Assembly (NCBI GenBank): GCA_049599735.1
Contig: JBMYOX010000006.1
Span: 1 to 64,000, forward strand
Length of the DNA: 64,000 nucleotides
DNA from: Pontibacterium sp049599735
GTDB taxonomy: Bacteria > Pseudomonadota > Gammaproteobacteria > Pseudomonadales > Balneatricaceae
Direction: 5' to 3'
Position numbers and translations under genes: made by a program
Notes under the pieces: model-generated
Told to the model about the DNA's origin: nothing
Databases searched by the model: none
Seen by the model: the letters and a program-made list of their open reading frames with translations, nothing else
In this document: positions 7,337 to 15,786 of the stretch, one piece after another
Numbering within the stretch: position 1 is the first letter of the stretch
Layout of the letters: every line of letters starts with the position of its first letter

Positions 7337-9604
7337 ATGCAACAAGATTTAATGGTTACAAAAAGAGACGGTCGAAGGGAAAAAATCGATCTGGAGAAAA
7401 TACACCGGGTAATTATCTGGGCAGCGGAAGGGTTGGACGCTGTTTCACCGTCTGAAGTAGAGCTTAAAGCACATTTGCAGTTTTATGACGGCATCAGAAC
7501 CTCCGATATTCATGAAACACTGATTAAGTCGGCGGCTGATCTGATCTCTGACAGCTCACCTGACTATCAGTACCTGGCCGCGCGCCTGGCTATTTTTCAT
7601 TTGCGTAAACGTGCATTTGACAGCTTTGAACCTCCGCATTTATTTGGTCATGTAACCGAAATGGTGGAACAGGGGCGCTATGATCCGCACCTTTTAGCGG
7701 ATTACAGTGAAGCTGAATGGTACGAACTGAACGACTACCTTGATCATAACCGTGATATGAATTTCTCGTACGTGGCGGTTAAGCAGCTTGAAGGCAAGTA
7801 TCTGGTTCAGAACCGGGTAACCGGAAAAATTTATGAAAGCCCTCAGGTGCTTTATATGCTGGTGTCCGCCTGTTTGTTTGCGGATTATCCACGAGATACA
7901 CGTCTGAGCTATGTTAAGCGCTTTTATGACGCCACATCTTTATTCAAACTATCATTGCCCACGCCTATTATGGCGGGTGTACGCACACCTACCCGACAGT
8001 TCAGTTCCTGTGTATTGATTGAATGCGGCGACAGTCTGGACTCTATTAATGCGACTGCATCGTCCATTGTTAAATATGTTTCCCAGCGGGCCGGTATTGG
8101 TATTAACGCAGGCCATATCCGCGCCATTGGCAGCCCTATCCGTAACGGTGAGGCTTTTCATACGGGCTGTATTCCTTTTTATAAGCATTTTCAGACGGCG
8201 GTTAAATCCTGCTCTCAGGGCGGTGTACGCGGTGGTGCAGCCACCCTGTTTTATCCGCTTTGGCATTTGGAAGTTGAATCGCTGCTGGTGTTAAAAAACA
8301 ACCGGGGTGTGGAAGAAAATCGGGTGCGTCATCTGGATTACGGTGTTCAGCTGAATAAGCTGATGTATACCCGCCTGATTAAAGGCGGCAATATCACCCT
8401 GTTCAGCCCCCACGAAGTGCCCGGGCTTTATGATGCATTTTTTGCGGACCAGGAAGAATTTGAACGTCTCTATGTGCAGTATGAGCAGGACGACAGTATT
8501 CGCAAAAAAACCATTAAGGCAGTAGAGCTCTTTGGCCTGATGGCCTCTGAGCGTGCCTCTACCGGCCGTATTTATATTCAAAATGTTGACCATTGCAATA
8601 CGCACAGTCCTTTTGATCCGGCGGTGGCACCGGTTAAACAATCCAATCTTTGTCTGGAAATTGCACTGCCCACTAAGGCATTAAACGATATTAATGACGA
8701 AGAAGGCGAAATTGCCCTTTGTACCTTGTCAGCCTTTAACCTGGGCGCACTGGAAAGCCTGGACGAGCTGGAAAATCTGTCTGATCTGATAGTACGTGCA
8801 CTGGATAACCTGCTGGATTATCAGGACTATCCGATTAAAGCGGCACATACTTCGACCATGTCCCGTCGTCCGCTGGGTGTGGGTGTGACTAACTTTGCCT
8901 ATTATCTGGCGAAGAATGGTGTGCGATATTCTGATGGTTCTGCCAATGGCCTGGTGCATAAAACGTTTGAGTCTATTCAGTATTATCTGCTGAAAGCATC
9001 CAATGACCTGGCGAAAGAACGGGGTGCCTGTCCTAAGTTTAACGAGACGGTTTACTCTAAAGGCCTGTTGCCGATTGATACGTATAAGCGTGAAGTGGAC
9101 GAGTTCTGCGAAGAGCCGCTGCATCACTTCTGGGAAACGTTGCGTGAAGATATCCGTGAATTCGGGCTGCGTAACAGCACACTGACGGCGCTGATGCCTT
9201 GTGAAACCTCTTCTCAGATTACCAACTCGACTAATGGCATTGAGCCACCGCGTGGTTTTGTTTCAGTTAAAGCCAGTAAAGACGGCATTATGAAACAGGT
9301 GGTGCCTGAGTACACCGAGCTGAAAAATCAGTATGAACTGCTCTGGAGCATTCCGAACAATAGCGGTTACTTACAACTGGTTGGTATTATGCAGAAGTTT
9401 GTGGATCAGTCTATTTCTGCAAATACCAATTACGATCCGGGCAAATTCCCGGGAGAAAAAGTGCCGATGAAGCAGTTGCTTCAGGATCTTCTGACGGCTT
9501 ACAAAAATGGTGTTAAGACACTTTATTACCATAACACCCGTGACGGTGCGACTGATCAGCATGAGGATACCGGCGGCTGTGACGGCGGTGCCTGCAAGCT
9601 GTAA
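7337..9604 (+). CDS. nrdA: Ribonucleoside-diphosphate reductase class Ia, alpha subunit
   Basis: This 755-residue subunit reduces ribonucleoside diphosphates to deoxy forms using a radical from NrdB. The N-terminal ATP cone (VTKRDGRREKIDLEKIHRVI) is present for allosteric control. The active-site cysteines sit in FSSCVLIECGD, SNLCLEIALP and ALCTLSAFNLG. The radical-transfer tyrosine pair is in TLYYHNTRD. The C-terminal redox pair is in GGCDGGACKL. The frame is open upstream to 7139, but the ATG at 7337 has GGAAGG five bases before it and gives MQQDLMVTKRDG, matching known N-termini. The operon continues with nrdB and a ferredoxin gene. Two NrdR boxes upstream indicate repression by NrdR when dNTPs are plentiful. 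Confidence 0.98.
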   Translation: MQQDLMVTKRDGRREKIDLEKIHRVIIWAAEGLDAVSPSEVELKAHLQFYDGIRTSDIHETLIKSAADLISDSSPDYQYLAARLAIFHLRKRAFDSFEPPHLFGHVTEMVEQGRYDPHLLADYSEAEWYELNDYLDHNRDMNFSYVAVKQLEGKYLVQNRVTGKIYESPQVLYMLVSACLFADYPRDTRLSYVKRFYDATSLFKLSLPTPIMAGVRTPTRQFSSCVLIECGDSLDSINATASSIVKYVSQRAGIGINAGHIRAIGSPIRNGEAFHTGCIPFYKHFQTAVKSCSQGGVRGGAATLFYPLWHLEVESLLVLKNNRGVEENRVRHLDYGVQLNKLMYTRLIKGGNITLFSPHEVPGLYDAFFADQEEFERLYVQYEQDDSIRKKTIKAVELFGLMASERASTGRIYIQNVDHCNTHSPFDPAVAPVKQSNLCLEIALPTKALNDINDEEGEIALCTLSAFNLGALESLDELENLSDLIVRALDNLLDYQDYPIKAAHTSTMSRRPLGVGVTNFAYYLAKNGVRYSDGSANGLVHKTFESIQYYLLKASNDLAKERGACPKFNETVYSKGLLPIDTYKREVDEFCEEPLHHFWETLREDIREFGLRNSTLTALMPCETSSQITNSTNGIEPPRGFVSVKASKDGIMKQVVPEYTELKNQYELLWSIPNNSGYLQLVGIMQKFVDQSISANTNYDPGKFPGEKVPMKQLLQDLLTAYKNGVKTLYYHNTRDGATDQHEDTGGCDGGACKL

Positions 9605-9637
9605 TCATCCATTGTAACAGACAGAATGTAACAGTCG

Positions 9638-9665
9638 GGTGTTCTGCCTGAGCGGGCAGAACACC
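9638..9665 (+). other. Strong hairpin between nrdA and nrdB
   Basis: The arms GGTGTTCTGCC (9638-9648) and GGCAGAACACC (9655-9665) form a perfect 11-bp stem with a six-base loop. No T-run follows, so it is unlikely to terminate transcription. It may stabilise the nrdA message or adjust the ratio of the two subunits. Confidence 0.6.
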
Positions 9666-9710
9666 ACTATATCTATCCGATTTGTATTATTCAGGTAACT
9701 CAGAAAAACG

Positions 9711-10841
9711 ATGTCCTACACTACGTTTAGCCACAGCGATCATGATGCGACTAAAGAACCGATGTTTTTTGGCCGCAGTGTTAACGTTGCACGTTATGAC
9801 CGTCAGAAATACCCTTTCTTTGAAAAGCTGATCGAGAAACAGCTTTCGTTTTTCTGGCGTCCGGAAGAAGTGGATCTCAGTAAAGACCGTAAAGATTTTA
9901 TGGAAATGCCTGAGCATGAAAAGCATATTTTCCTGAGTAATCTTAAATATCAAACACTGCTGGATTCCGTACAGGGGCGCTCGCCGAATATTGCTTTTTT
10001 GCCGATTGTTTCTCTGCCCGAACTGGAAACCTGGTTTGAGACCTGGGCGTTTAGTGAAACTATTCACAGCCGCTCTTATACCCATATTATTCGAAATATC
10101 ATTACAGAACCCTCCGAGGTTTTTGATGGCATTGTGAAAAATAAAGAAATTATCAAGCGCGCAGATTCAGTCACCCGTTTGTACGATGAGCTGATTTTTC
10201 TGGTTAACCTGTACAACACCTTAGGGGTGGGTGTGCATACGGTTGACGGGCATATTTATGATGTCAGCCTGAAAAACCTGAAGAAAAAACTCTACCTGAC
10301 ACTCGTGACGGTTAACGTGCTGGAAGCCATTCGTTTCTATGTGAGTTTTGCCTGCTCTTTTGCTTTTGCAGAACGTGCGATTATGGAAGGTAACGCGAAG
10401 ATCGTAAAACTGATTGCCCGTGATGAGGCACTTCATCTGGCTGGCACACAGTTGATGCTGAATACCATGGCTTCAGGCGCTGATGATCCGGAAATGAAAA
10501 GCATCGCAAAAGAGTGTGAAGGCGAGGTTTATCAGATTTTCAGTGAAGCCGCCCGGCAGGAAAAAGACTGGGCGCAGTACCTGTTCAGCGAAGGTTCGAT
10601 GATCGGTCTTAACGCCGCTATTCTGGCGGATTATGTTGAGTACATCACCAATATTCGTATGAAAGCACTGAATCTTGAGGGTATCTTTCCCGAACGTAAA
10701 AACCCGCTGCCCTGGATGAATGCCTGGCTTGTGAGTGATAATGTTCAGGTTGCGCCGCAGGAATCTGAAATAAGCTCCTATCTGGTAGGGCAGATTGACA
10801 ATGAGGTGGGTGATGGCGATTTTGACGGTTTCGACCTCTGA
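9711..10841 (+). CDS. nrdB: Ribonucleoside-diphosphate reductase class Ia, beta subunit
   Basis: The 376-residue beta subunit holds the diferric tyrosyl radical cofactor that starts catalysis in NrdA. Iron ligands and radical tyrosine are visible: Asp85 in TLLDSVQGR, and Glu116, His119 and Tyr123 in SETIHSRSY. The second set of ligands lies in the helix with ARDEALHLAGTQ. Length and numbering match the Escherichia protein. It follows nrdA after 106 bases containing a strong hairpin. The ferredoxin that maintains its iron centre comes next. Confidence 0.98.
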   Translation: MSYTTFSHSDHDATKEPMFFGRSVNVARYDRQKYPFFEKLIEKQLSFFWRPEEVDLSKDRKDFMEMPEHEKHIFLSNLKYQTLLDSVQGRSPNIAFLPIVSLPELETWFETWAFSETIHSRSYTHIIRNIITEPSEVFDGIVKNKEIIKRADSVTRLYDELIFLVNLYNTLGVGVHTVDGHIYDVSLKNLKKKLYLTLVTVNVLEAIRFYVSFACSFAFAERAIMEGNAKIVKLIARDEALHLAGTQLMLNTMASGADDPEMKSIAKECEGEVYQIFSEAARQEKDWAQYLFSEGSMIGLNAAILADYVEYITNIRMKALNLEGIFPERKNPLPWMNAWLVSDNVQVAPQESEISSYLVGQIDNEVGDGDFDGFDL

Positions 10842-10860
10842 TAAACAGGAATATACCGCT

Positions 10861-11124
10861 ATGTCAGGTATCCCTCGTATTAAGATAAATAACTATACCT
10901 TTTATTATCAATACGAGTTTTCCCTGCTGGATGCGCTGGAAGCACAGGAAATAGAGGCACCTTATAGTTGCCGCGGGGGCTACTGTGGCTGCTGTAAAGT
11001 GCGTTTGCTGGAGGGTGAAGTTGAGCAGGTGCAGGATGCACTGTTTGATGTAGGGCCTGAGGAAATATTAGCCTGTTGTGCAGTGCCTAAAACACATATT
11101 GAAATCGAAATACCGGATAAATAG
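10861..11124 (+). CDS. yfaE: YfaE-like [2Fe-2S] ferredoxin for NrdB maintenance
   Basis: An 87-residue plant-type ferredoxin. The cluster ligands follow the C-X4-C-X2-C pattern in CRGGYCGCC, with a distal cysteine in ACCAVP. It follows nrdB by 19 bases, as yfaE does in relatives, where it reduces and helps rebuild the diferric tyrosyl cofactor of NrdB. The frame is open upstream into nrdB. The ATG at 10861 gives MSGIPRIKINN and the expected length. Confidence 0.9.
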   Translation: MSGIPRIKINNYTFYYQYEFSLLDALEAQEIEAPYSCRGGYCGCCKVRLLEGEVEQVQDALFDVGPEEILACCAVPKTHIEIEIPDK

Positions 11125-11159
11125 CCAGATTTTTCACAGCTTTTATATTGTTAAACAAT

Positions 11160-11190
11160 GCCTGATATAACTGTCAGGCTTCTTACTTTT
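11160..11190 (+). terminator. Rho-independent terminator of the nrdAB-ferredoxin operon
   Basis: GCCTGA (11160-11165) pairs with TCAGGC (11174-11179) and is followed by TTCTTACTTTTT. It lies 35 bases after the ferredoxin stop. Confidence 0.75.
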
Positions 11191-11349
11191 TACAATCTGT
11201 ATTTTTTCTAACTTATTGATATATATAAAATAATTATATTTTGGGTGTATTTCGTCCAAAGTGCTCGAATACCCGTCATTGCTGCATCAGCGGCATCTGT
11301 CCCAAAACTGCACACCGTTCTATCCACAGAATATGTGAGTAAGTTAACG

Positions 11350-11364
11350 TAAGCATAATGCTTA
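11350..11364. other. Near-perfect palindrome after the dehydrogenase gene
   Basis: TAAGCATAATGCTTA is an inverted repeat with TAAGCAT arms. It lies 22 bases beyond the stop of the minus-strand dehydrogenase gene and could be a weak terminator, but no T-run follows. Confidence 0.35.
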
Positions 11365-11385
11365 ACTCTTCTGTTGTTTATCCGG

Positions 11386-12498
11386 TTAAAAAATAGACCA
11401 GCGTTTGAACGCCATCGCTTGTTTTACCCGCCCTGTGGCAACCTGTTCAGCTGCCAGGCGGGGGGCGATTTTCTGTGCCCGGGCAGCGTTTAATATTTCT
11501 TCGGTATTTTGTCTGATTTTTTCTTTGATAACCTCAAAGGCTGCGGTTTGTCCCAGGTGTCGGTATTCCATCGCCGCACAGATAACACCGCCGGCATTGG
11601 CGATAAAATCCGGAATAATAAGAATACCCCGCTTATGCAGCAGCACTTCAGCAGCCCGGGTGAGCGGAATATTAGCCCCCTGTACAATTAAACGGGTATT
11701 CAGTCTTTTTTGGTTATCTTCATTAATCACATCAGGGCGGGCAGCGGGAATCCAGACATCACACGCAATATCTATAATCGCATCACGGGACAAATGCTGA
11801 CCGGTCTCGTAATCACTCAGGGCTGCACCGGCTTTTTTGAGTCTGATCAGCGCGGCCAGATCCAGGCCATCGGGGGCATAAAGTGTGCTTTTAGAGTCGC
11901 TGACGGCAATAATCGTTGCGCCTTTTTTGGCAAGGTAACGGGCAGAATGCATACCCACAGCCCCAAAACCTTGTATAGCAACACGGATATTGCCCGGTGT
12001 CAGATTGCAGTGAGCCAGGGCAACCTCAGTGGCATGGCTGATGCCCCAGCCTGTTGCACCAATCTCATCCAGTGGGATACCGCCGATTTCACGGGGCAGG
12101 CCCACAGCACGACCAATTTCATCCTGAACCCAGGCCATACAGGTTTCATTGGTGCCCATATCCGGACCGAAGATATATTCTGTGTTGCCCGACAAGGCGC
12201 TGGCAAAGGCCCGAATAAGCTGCTCTTTATCTTGCCCGGGCATGCCGGGGTCGCCAAAGAGTACCGATTTAGCACCGCCATGTGCGAGCCCGGCTGATGC
12301 ATTTTTTAGTGTCATCGCCCTGGCAAGGCGGGCGCATTCCAGTTCGCTAACATCCGGTGCCATGCGTAGCCCGCCAATTGCAGGACCGGCAGCGACATTA
12401 TCAACGACCAATATGCCTTTAAGGTTATATTCGGGTTGCCGGACATAAATGATTTTGGCCGGGCCCAGTTCATCACCACGCGTAAAAATATCAGTCAT
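11386..12498 (-). CDS. Glu/Leu/Phe/Val dehydrogenase family protein
   Basis: A 370-residue NAD(P)-dependent amino acid dehydrogenase that would interconvert an amino acid and its 2-oxo acid with release of ammonia. The substrate domain has GPAIGGLRMAP and MTLKNASAGLAHGGAKS, holding the catalytic lysines. The Rossmann domain has AIQGFGAVGMHSARYL. The length is near that of leucine or valine dehydrogenases and shorter than hexameric glutamate dehydrogenases (about 450). Substrate cannot be fixed from sequence by eye; branched-chain amino acids or glutamate are the main candidates. The ATG at 12498 has GGGAG upstream. The gene is monocistronic. Confidence 0.85.
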   Translation of the reverse strand: MTDIFTRGDELGPAKIIYVRQPEYNLKGILVVDNVAAGPAIGGLRMAPDVSELECARLARAMTLKNASAGLAHGGAKSVLFGDPGMPGQDKEQLIRAFASALSGNTEYIFGPDMGTNETCMAWVQDEIGRAVGLPREIGGIPLDEIGATGWGISHATEVALAHCNLTPGNIRVAIQGFGAVGMHSARYLAKKGATIIAVSDSKSTLYAPDGLDLAALIRLKKAGAALSDYETGQHLSRDAIIDIACDVWIPAARPDVINEDNQKRLNTRLIVQGANIPLTRAAEVLLHKRGILIIPDFIANAGGVICAAMEYRHLGQTAAFEVIKEKIRQNTEEILNAARAQKIAPRLAAEQVATGRVKQAMAFKRWSIF

Positions 12499-13012
12499 CT
12501 GCCTGCTCCCTGGGTGGGTAAAAAATCAGATCGCAAAAAACCTGCGAACAAACCGCTGATTTAAGTAAAGCACTAAAAGTGCCTGACGGCAGATTAAACA
12601 AACGGATGCAGACTTTAGATTTTGGCTATGGCAGCGACCTGAAGTGCAGGGCTGTGGAAAAGGTTTTGATACTGCAGAGGCTTTTGGCAGGTGACCGGAG
12701 CCAGCAAGCCAGATCGTTTTTACTCGGGCTTTATTTCAGTGATTTTGCAGTGAACAATTTTGCTGTCAATGCTTGACATAAAATATTCATATTGATTTTT
12801 ATGCCTGATAATGCGATGAAATTAAGGTGTTTTATGGGGTGGTTAAAAAATAATCAATTTAGCTGGAGGCCAGCAACCCCGCCGTTTTGAGTGATGTTTC
12901 ATAAACTCATCCACGAACTTACCCACAGAAAGTGTGTATAAGCATTTTTGTCGTTTAGGCGACTAAGGGCATTTTGTTTTTTTATGAAAATGCCCCGAGC
13001 AGGTCACGTTTT
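12499..13012. other. 514-base gene-free region
   Basis: No convincing coding frame; a 65-codon GTG frame at 12579-12776 lacks a ribosome site and homology I recognise. It contains a consensus -35 TTGACA (12773-12778) without a good -10. A GC-rich foldable patch lies near 12836-12890, where GGGGT can pair with ACCCC and GCTGG with CCAGC around AGG. A hairpin lies at 12967-12995. These could mark a small RNA on the plus strand, but none of it is decisive. Confidence 0.4.
12967..12995. terminator. Hairpin downstream of cysG
   Basis: GGGCATTTT (12967-12975) and AAAATGCCC (12987-12995) form a 9-bp stem 18 bases beyond the cysG stop on the minus strand. The loop is rich in T or A depending on strand, and no clear T-run follows on either strand. 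Confidence 0.45.
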
Positions 13013-14437
13013 TTAGCCTCCGGGTAAAAGGTCCGGGTTATGCGTTGCCAGCACATCCTCACCAAACCAGGCGAGGTCTTGATGAAGGTTTACAACTTCA
13101 CCGATAATAATCAGTGCCGGTGCGGGTAATTGTGCAATTTGCTGTTTCTCTGCTAAGTCAGCCAGGGTGCCAATCAGGACTTTCTGATCAGCTGAGGTAC
13201 CCCGTGAGACAATTGCTGCAGCTGTTTGGGCAGACTTGCCGTGTTTGATCAGTTGTTCACTTAGCTTGGGTAATGTGTGCAGGCCCATATAAAAGACAAG
13301 GGTCTGATCAGGCTGAACCAGCTCAGAAAAATTCAGGTCACTGGTACGATTTTTTAACTGGCCGGTGACAAAACGTACAGATTGAGCATAGTTGCGATGA
13401 GTCAGGGGAATTCCGGCATAGGTTGAGCAGGCACTGGCAGCCGTAATACCGGGCACAACCTGAAAAGGAATATTATGTGCTTTGAGGCTTTGTAATTCTT
13501 CGCCGCCGCGGCCAAAAATAAAGGGATCACCGCCCTTGAGCCGTAAGACGCGTTTTCCCTGTTTTGCATAACTAACCAGCAGGTCGTTGATACCTTCCTG
13601 CGGCACCGCATGGTTTGCCCGCTGTTTACCCACAAAAACACGGTCGGCATCACGGCGGCACAGATCCAGTACTTTCTCAGATACCAGAGCATCGTAAAGC
13701 ACAATATCAGCTTGCTGCATCAGGCGTAATGCTTTGAAGGTCAGTAACTCCGGATCGCCGGGGCCACCACCAACCAGATAAACTTCACCGGTTGTTTTAT
13801 CCGGGTCTGCACTGTCCAGTTTAGCCTGCAAAAGTTGTTCGGCCTCTTTATGGCGACCGGCAAAGACTTTCTCGGCAACTTGTCCCTGCAAGGTATCTTC
13901 CCAGAAAATACGGCGCTGATTCACAGAATCAAAGCGTGCCTTAACCGCACCCCGGAAGCGCCCCACCAGTTTACTAAGCTCGCTGTAGCTGTTCGGAATC
14001 CAGGTTTCCAGTTTGGCACGTAGCAGGCGGGCGAGCACTGGTGCCTGACCGCCTGATGAGATACCAATGACTACAGGAGAGCGGTCAACAATGGCGGGAA
14101 AAATAAAGGTACAAAGTGCGGGGCTGTCTACAACGTTCACGGGCAGGTTCGCGGCAACTGCATCAAAGTGTACACGGCTGTTGAGAGTTTGGTCATCTGT
14201 GGCGGCCACAACCAGGCGTTTGTTTGTTAGCAGTGCAGGGTGATATTCACCAATAATAACTTCCCCTTCGTGTTGTGCCAGTAGCCGGTTAAGTTCGTCT
14301 GAAACTTCGTGTGCGATAACCGTGACTTTTGCACCTGCACGGGTTAACAGGCTGGCTTTGCGAAGGGCGATGCTTCCGCCGCCCACCAGAAGTACGGGTT
14401 GTTGGTCGAGTTTGAAAAATAACGGCAGGTAATCCAA
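13013..14437 (-). CDS. cysG: Siroheme synthase CysG (trifunctional)
   Basis: CysG methylates uroporphyrinogen III, oxidises precorrin-2 and inserts iron to give siroheme, the cofactor of the sulfite reductase encoded upstream. The N-terminal dehydrogenase/ferrochelatase part has LLVGGGSIALRKASLL and SSGGQAPVLARLLRAKLE. The C-terminal methyltransferase part has YLVGGGPGDPELLT and LRLKGGDPFIFGRGGEE. I chose a TTG start at 14435-14437. GGAG lies eight bases before it, and the product MDYLPLFFKLD matches family N-termini. The ATG eight codons earlier (14461) lacks a ribosome site and adds residues not seen in relatives. A terminator separates it from cysH, so it has its own promoter. Confidence 0.95.
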   Translation of the reverse strand: MDYLPLFFKLDQQPVLLVGGGSIALRKASLLTRAGAKVTVIAHEVSDELNRLLAQHEGEVIIGEYHPALLTNKRLVVAATDDQTLNSRVHFDAVAANLPVNVVDSPALCTFIFPAIVDRSPVVIGISSGGQAPVLARLLRAKLETWIPNSYSELSKLVGRFRGAVKARFDSVNQRRIFWEDTLQGQVAEKVFAGRHKEAEQLLQAKLDSADPDKTTGEVYLVGGGPGDPELLTFKALRLMQQADIVLYDALVSEKVLDLCRRDADRVFVGKQRANHAVPQEGINDLLVSYAKQGKRVLRLKGGDPFIFGRGGEELQSLKAHNIPFQVVPGITAASACSTYAGIPLTHRNYAQSVRFVTGQLKNRTSDLNFSELVQPDQTLVFYMGLHTLPKLSEQLIKHGKSAQTAAAIVSRGTSADQKVLIGTLADLAEKQQIAQLPAPALIIIGEVVNLHQDLAWFGEDVLATHNPDLLPGG

Positions 14438-14502
14438 AGCACTGTCTCCACGGGAAGGCATTTGTAACTGAAACTATAAGATAGTCTATCAAAGCCGCTA
14501 AC

Positions 14503-14524
14503 AAAAAAGGGGCTTAATAGCCCC
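14503..14524 (-). terminator. Rho-independent terminator between cysH and cysG
   Basis: On the minus strand GGGGCT-ATTA-AGCCCC is followed directly by TTTTTT. It is a textbook terminator just after the cysH stop. Confidence 0.85.
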
Positions 14525-14537
14525 CTGGAAAAGATAC

Positions 14538-15257
14538 TTATTTAAAATTTAGTGGTGTAGCCGGATGCAGGCCGCATTCACGGTTCTCCGGGTTTTCCCA
14601 CCACCAGCGTCCGGCCCGCACATCTTCGCCTGCGGATATAGCGCGGGTACAAGGCGCGCAGCCGATGCTGGGATAATGTTGATCATGCAGAGCGTTATAA
14701 GGCACTTCATGAGCGTTTATATAAGCCCAGATGTCTTTTTCAGACCAGTCTGCCAGCGGGTTAAGTTTATGTAGATTATTGCCCTCATCCCATTCTTCAA
14801 ACTGAATTTCATCGCGGGTGACAGATTGCTCGCGACGTAAGCCGGTGATCCAGGCTTTATGATCGCTCAAGGCCCGCTGGAGTGGTTTGATCTTGCGTAC
14901 AAAACAGCAGCCTTTGCGCAGCGCCTGGCTGTTATAAAATGCATTAATGCCGTTTGTCTGCACGTAGTCTTCGATGTCTTTTGCATCGGGGTAATACACT
15001 TTCAGCGTAAGGTCGCTGTAGCGATTATGAATCTCATCCAGTAATTTCAGTGTTTCTTCCGGCAATCGCCCGGTATCCAGTACAAACATGGAGATACCTG
15101 GGGCAAATTTGCTGATCAGGTCAGTTAAGACCACATCTTCGGCACCCAGGCTGTTAGCCAGTACCACAGAGCCACTGTGATCACTGACGGCTTTTTTAAG
15201 CCGGTTGGCCGTGGCGTTGATTTTTTCCTGTAATTCGGGGCTGATTTTACCGCTCAT
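14538..15257 (-). CDS. cysH: Assimilatory APS reductase, [4Fe-4S] type (CysH family)
   Basis: A 239-residue enzyme that reduces an activated sulfate to sulfite with thioredoxin. The fold motif SLGAEDVVL and the catalytic cysteine in ECGLH (Cys228) are present. Two cysteine pairs, Cys117-Cys118 (KGCCFVRK) and Cys200-Cys203 (CAPC), mark the iron-sulfur type that uses adenylylsulfate (APS) rather than PAPS. This agrees with the absence of a working APS kinase in the CysN of the same locus. It is separated from the upstream DUF934 gene by a hairpin and from cysG by a strong terminator. Confidence 0.95.
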   Translation of the reverse strand: MSGKISPELQEKINATANRLKKAVSDHSGSVVLANSLGAEDVVLTDLISKFAPGISMFVLDTGRLPEETLKLLDEIHNRYSDLTLKVYYPDAKDIEDYVQTNGINAFYNSQALRKGCCFVRKIKPLQRALSDHKAWITGLRREQSVTRDEIQFEEWDEGNNLHKLNPLADWSEKDIWAYINAHEVPYNALHDQHYPSIGCAPCTRAISAGEDVRAGRWWWENPENRECGLHPATPLNFK

Positions 15258-15278
15258 GCTCTAACCTCAGCGTGTTAA

Positions 15279-15302
15279 AAGCAGCCTGAGAAAAGGCTGC
15301 TT
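15279..15302 (-). terminator. Terminator-like hairpin between DUF934 gene and cysH
   Basis: On the minus strand AAGCAGCC and GGCTGCTT form an 8-bp stem with an eight-base T-rich loop, followed by TT. It would reduce but perhaps not stop read-through into cysH. Confidence 0.55.
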
Positions 15303-15309
15303 AAATATT

Positions 15310-15786
15310 TTATTGATGATAAACCGGGCGGCTGTGATCCGCTGCACCCTGATAGCGCACACTGAACTCGTCAAAGGCATTAGCAACCTCCGGGCTGAAA
15401 CGTTCAGTCGGAATTTCCAGGGCATCAAAACCACAGCGTGTCATAAAGTCCAGGCGATCCTGGCTGACATCACCCAATGCACGAATTTCTCCGCTAAACC
15501 CGGCGCGTCTGAGCAGGCGGGCGATCGAGAACCCCCGGCCATCACGCAGTACCGGGAAATGGATTGTGATCAGCGGGAACTGTTCTGCATGCGCCAGCAG
15601 CCAGTTGATATCAACGTCACCTTCTATCTGAATAGCCACCTGTCCTTCACGGCTCTGTAGTGTAGCCAGGTGTGCCTGATAGAGTGGCAGTGGCACAATG
15701 ATATCCCCGCCCTGGGTGAGTGACTCTTCATCGACTTGTTGCCAGCTGTCGTTTTCTACCAGAGTACGATTAATGAACAGGGGCAT
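15310..15786 (-). CDS. DUF934 family protein
   Basis: A 158-residue cytosolic protein of the DUF934 family, almost always found directly after siroheme sulfite/nitrite reductase genes. Recognisable stretches are VPLPLYQAHL, FPVLRDGRGFSIARLLR and GDVSQDRLDFMTRCGFDAL. The molecular role is not known to me; context implies a part in sulfite reduction, perhaps as a helper of the reductase. Its start (AAGGAG before ATG) lies 17 bases inside the end of the reductase gene, so the two are coupled. Confidence 0.85.
   Translation of the reverse strand: MPLFINRTLVENDSWQQVDEESLTQGGDIIVPLPLYQAHLATLQSREGQVAIQIEGDVDINWLLAHAEQFPLITIHFPVLRDGRGFSIARLLRRAGFSGEIRALGDVSQDRLDFMTRCGFDALEIPTERFSPEVANAFDEFSVRYQGAADHSRPVYHQ

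Noticed and set aside
11313..11322. DnaA-box-like CTATCCACA, and TTACCCACA near 12919
   Set aside because: Each differs from TTATCCACA at one position, they are isolated, and no origin genes or AT-rich unwinding array with further boxes are near.
12579..12776. 65-codon frame in the gap before cysG
   Set aside because: GTG start, no ribosome site and no recognisable protein features; kept as non-coding.
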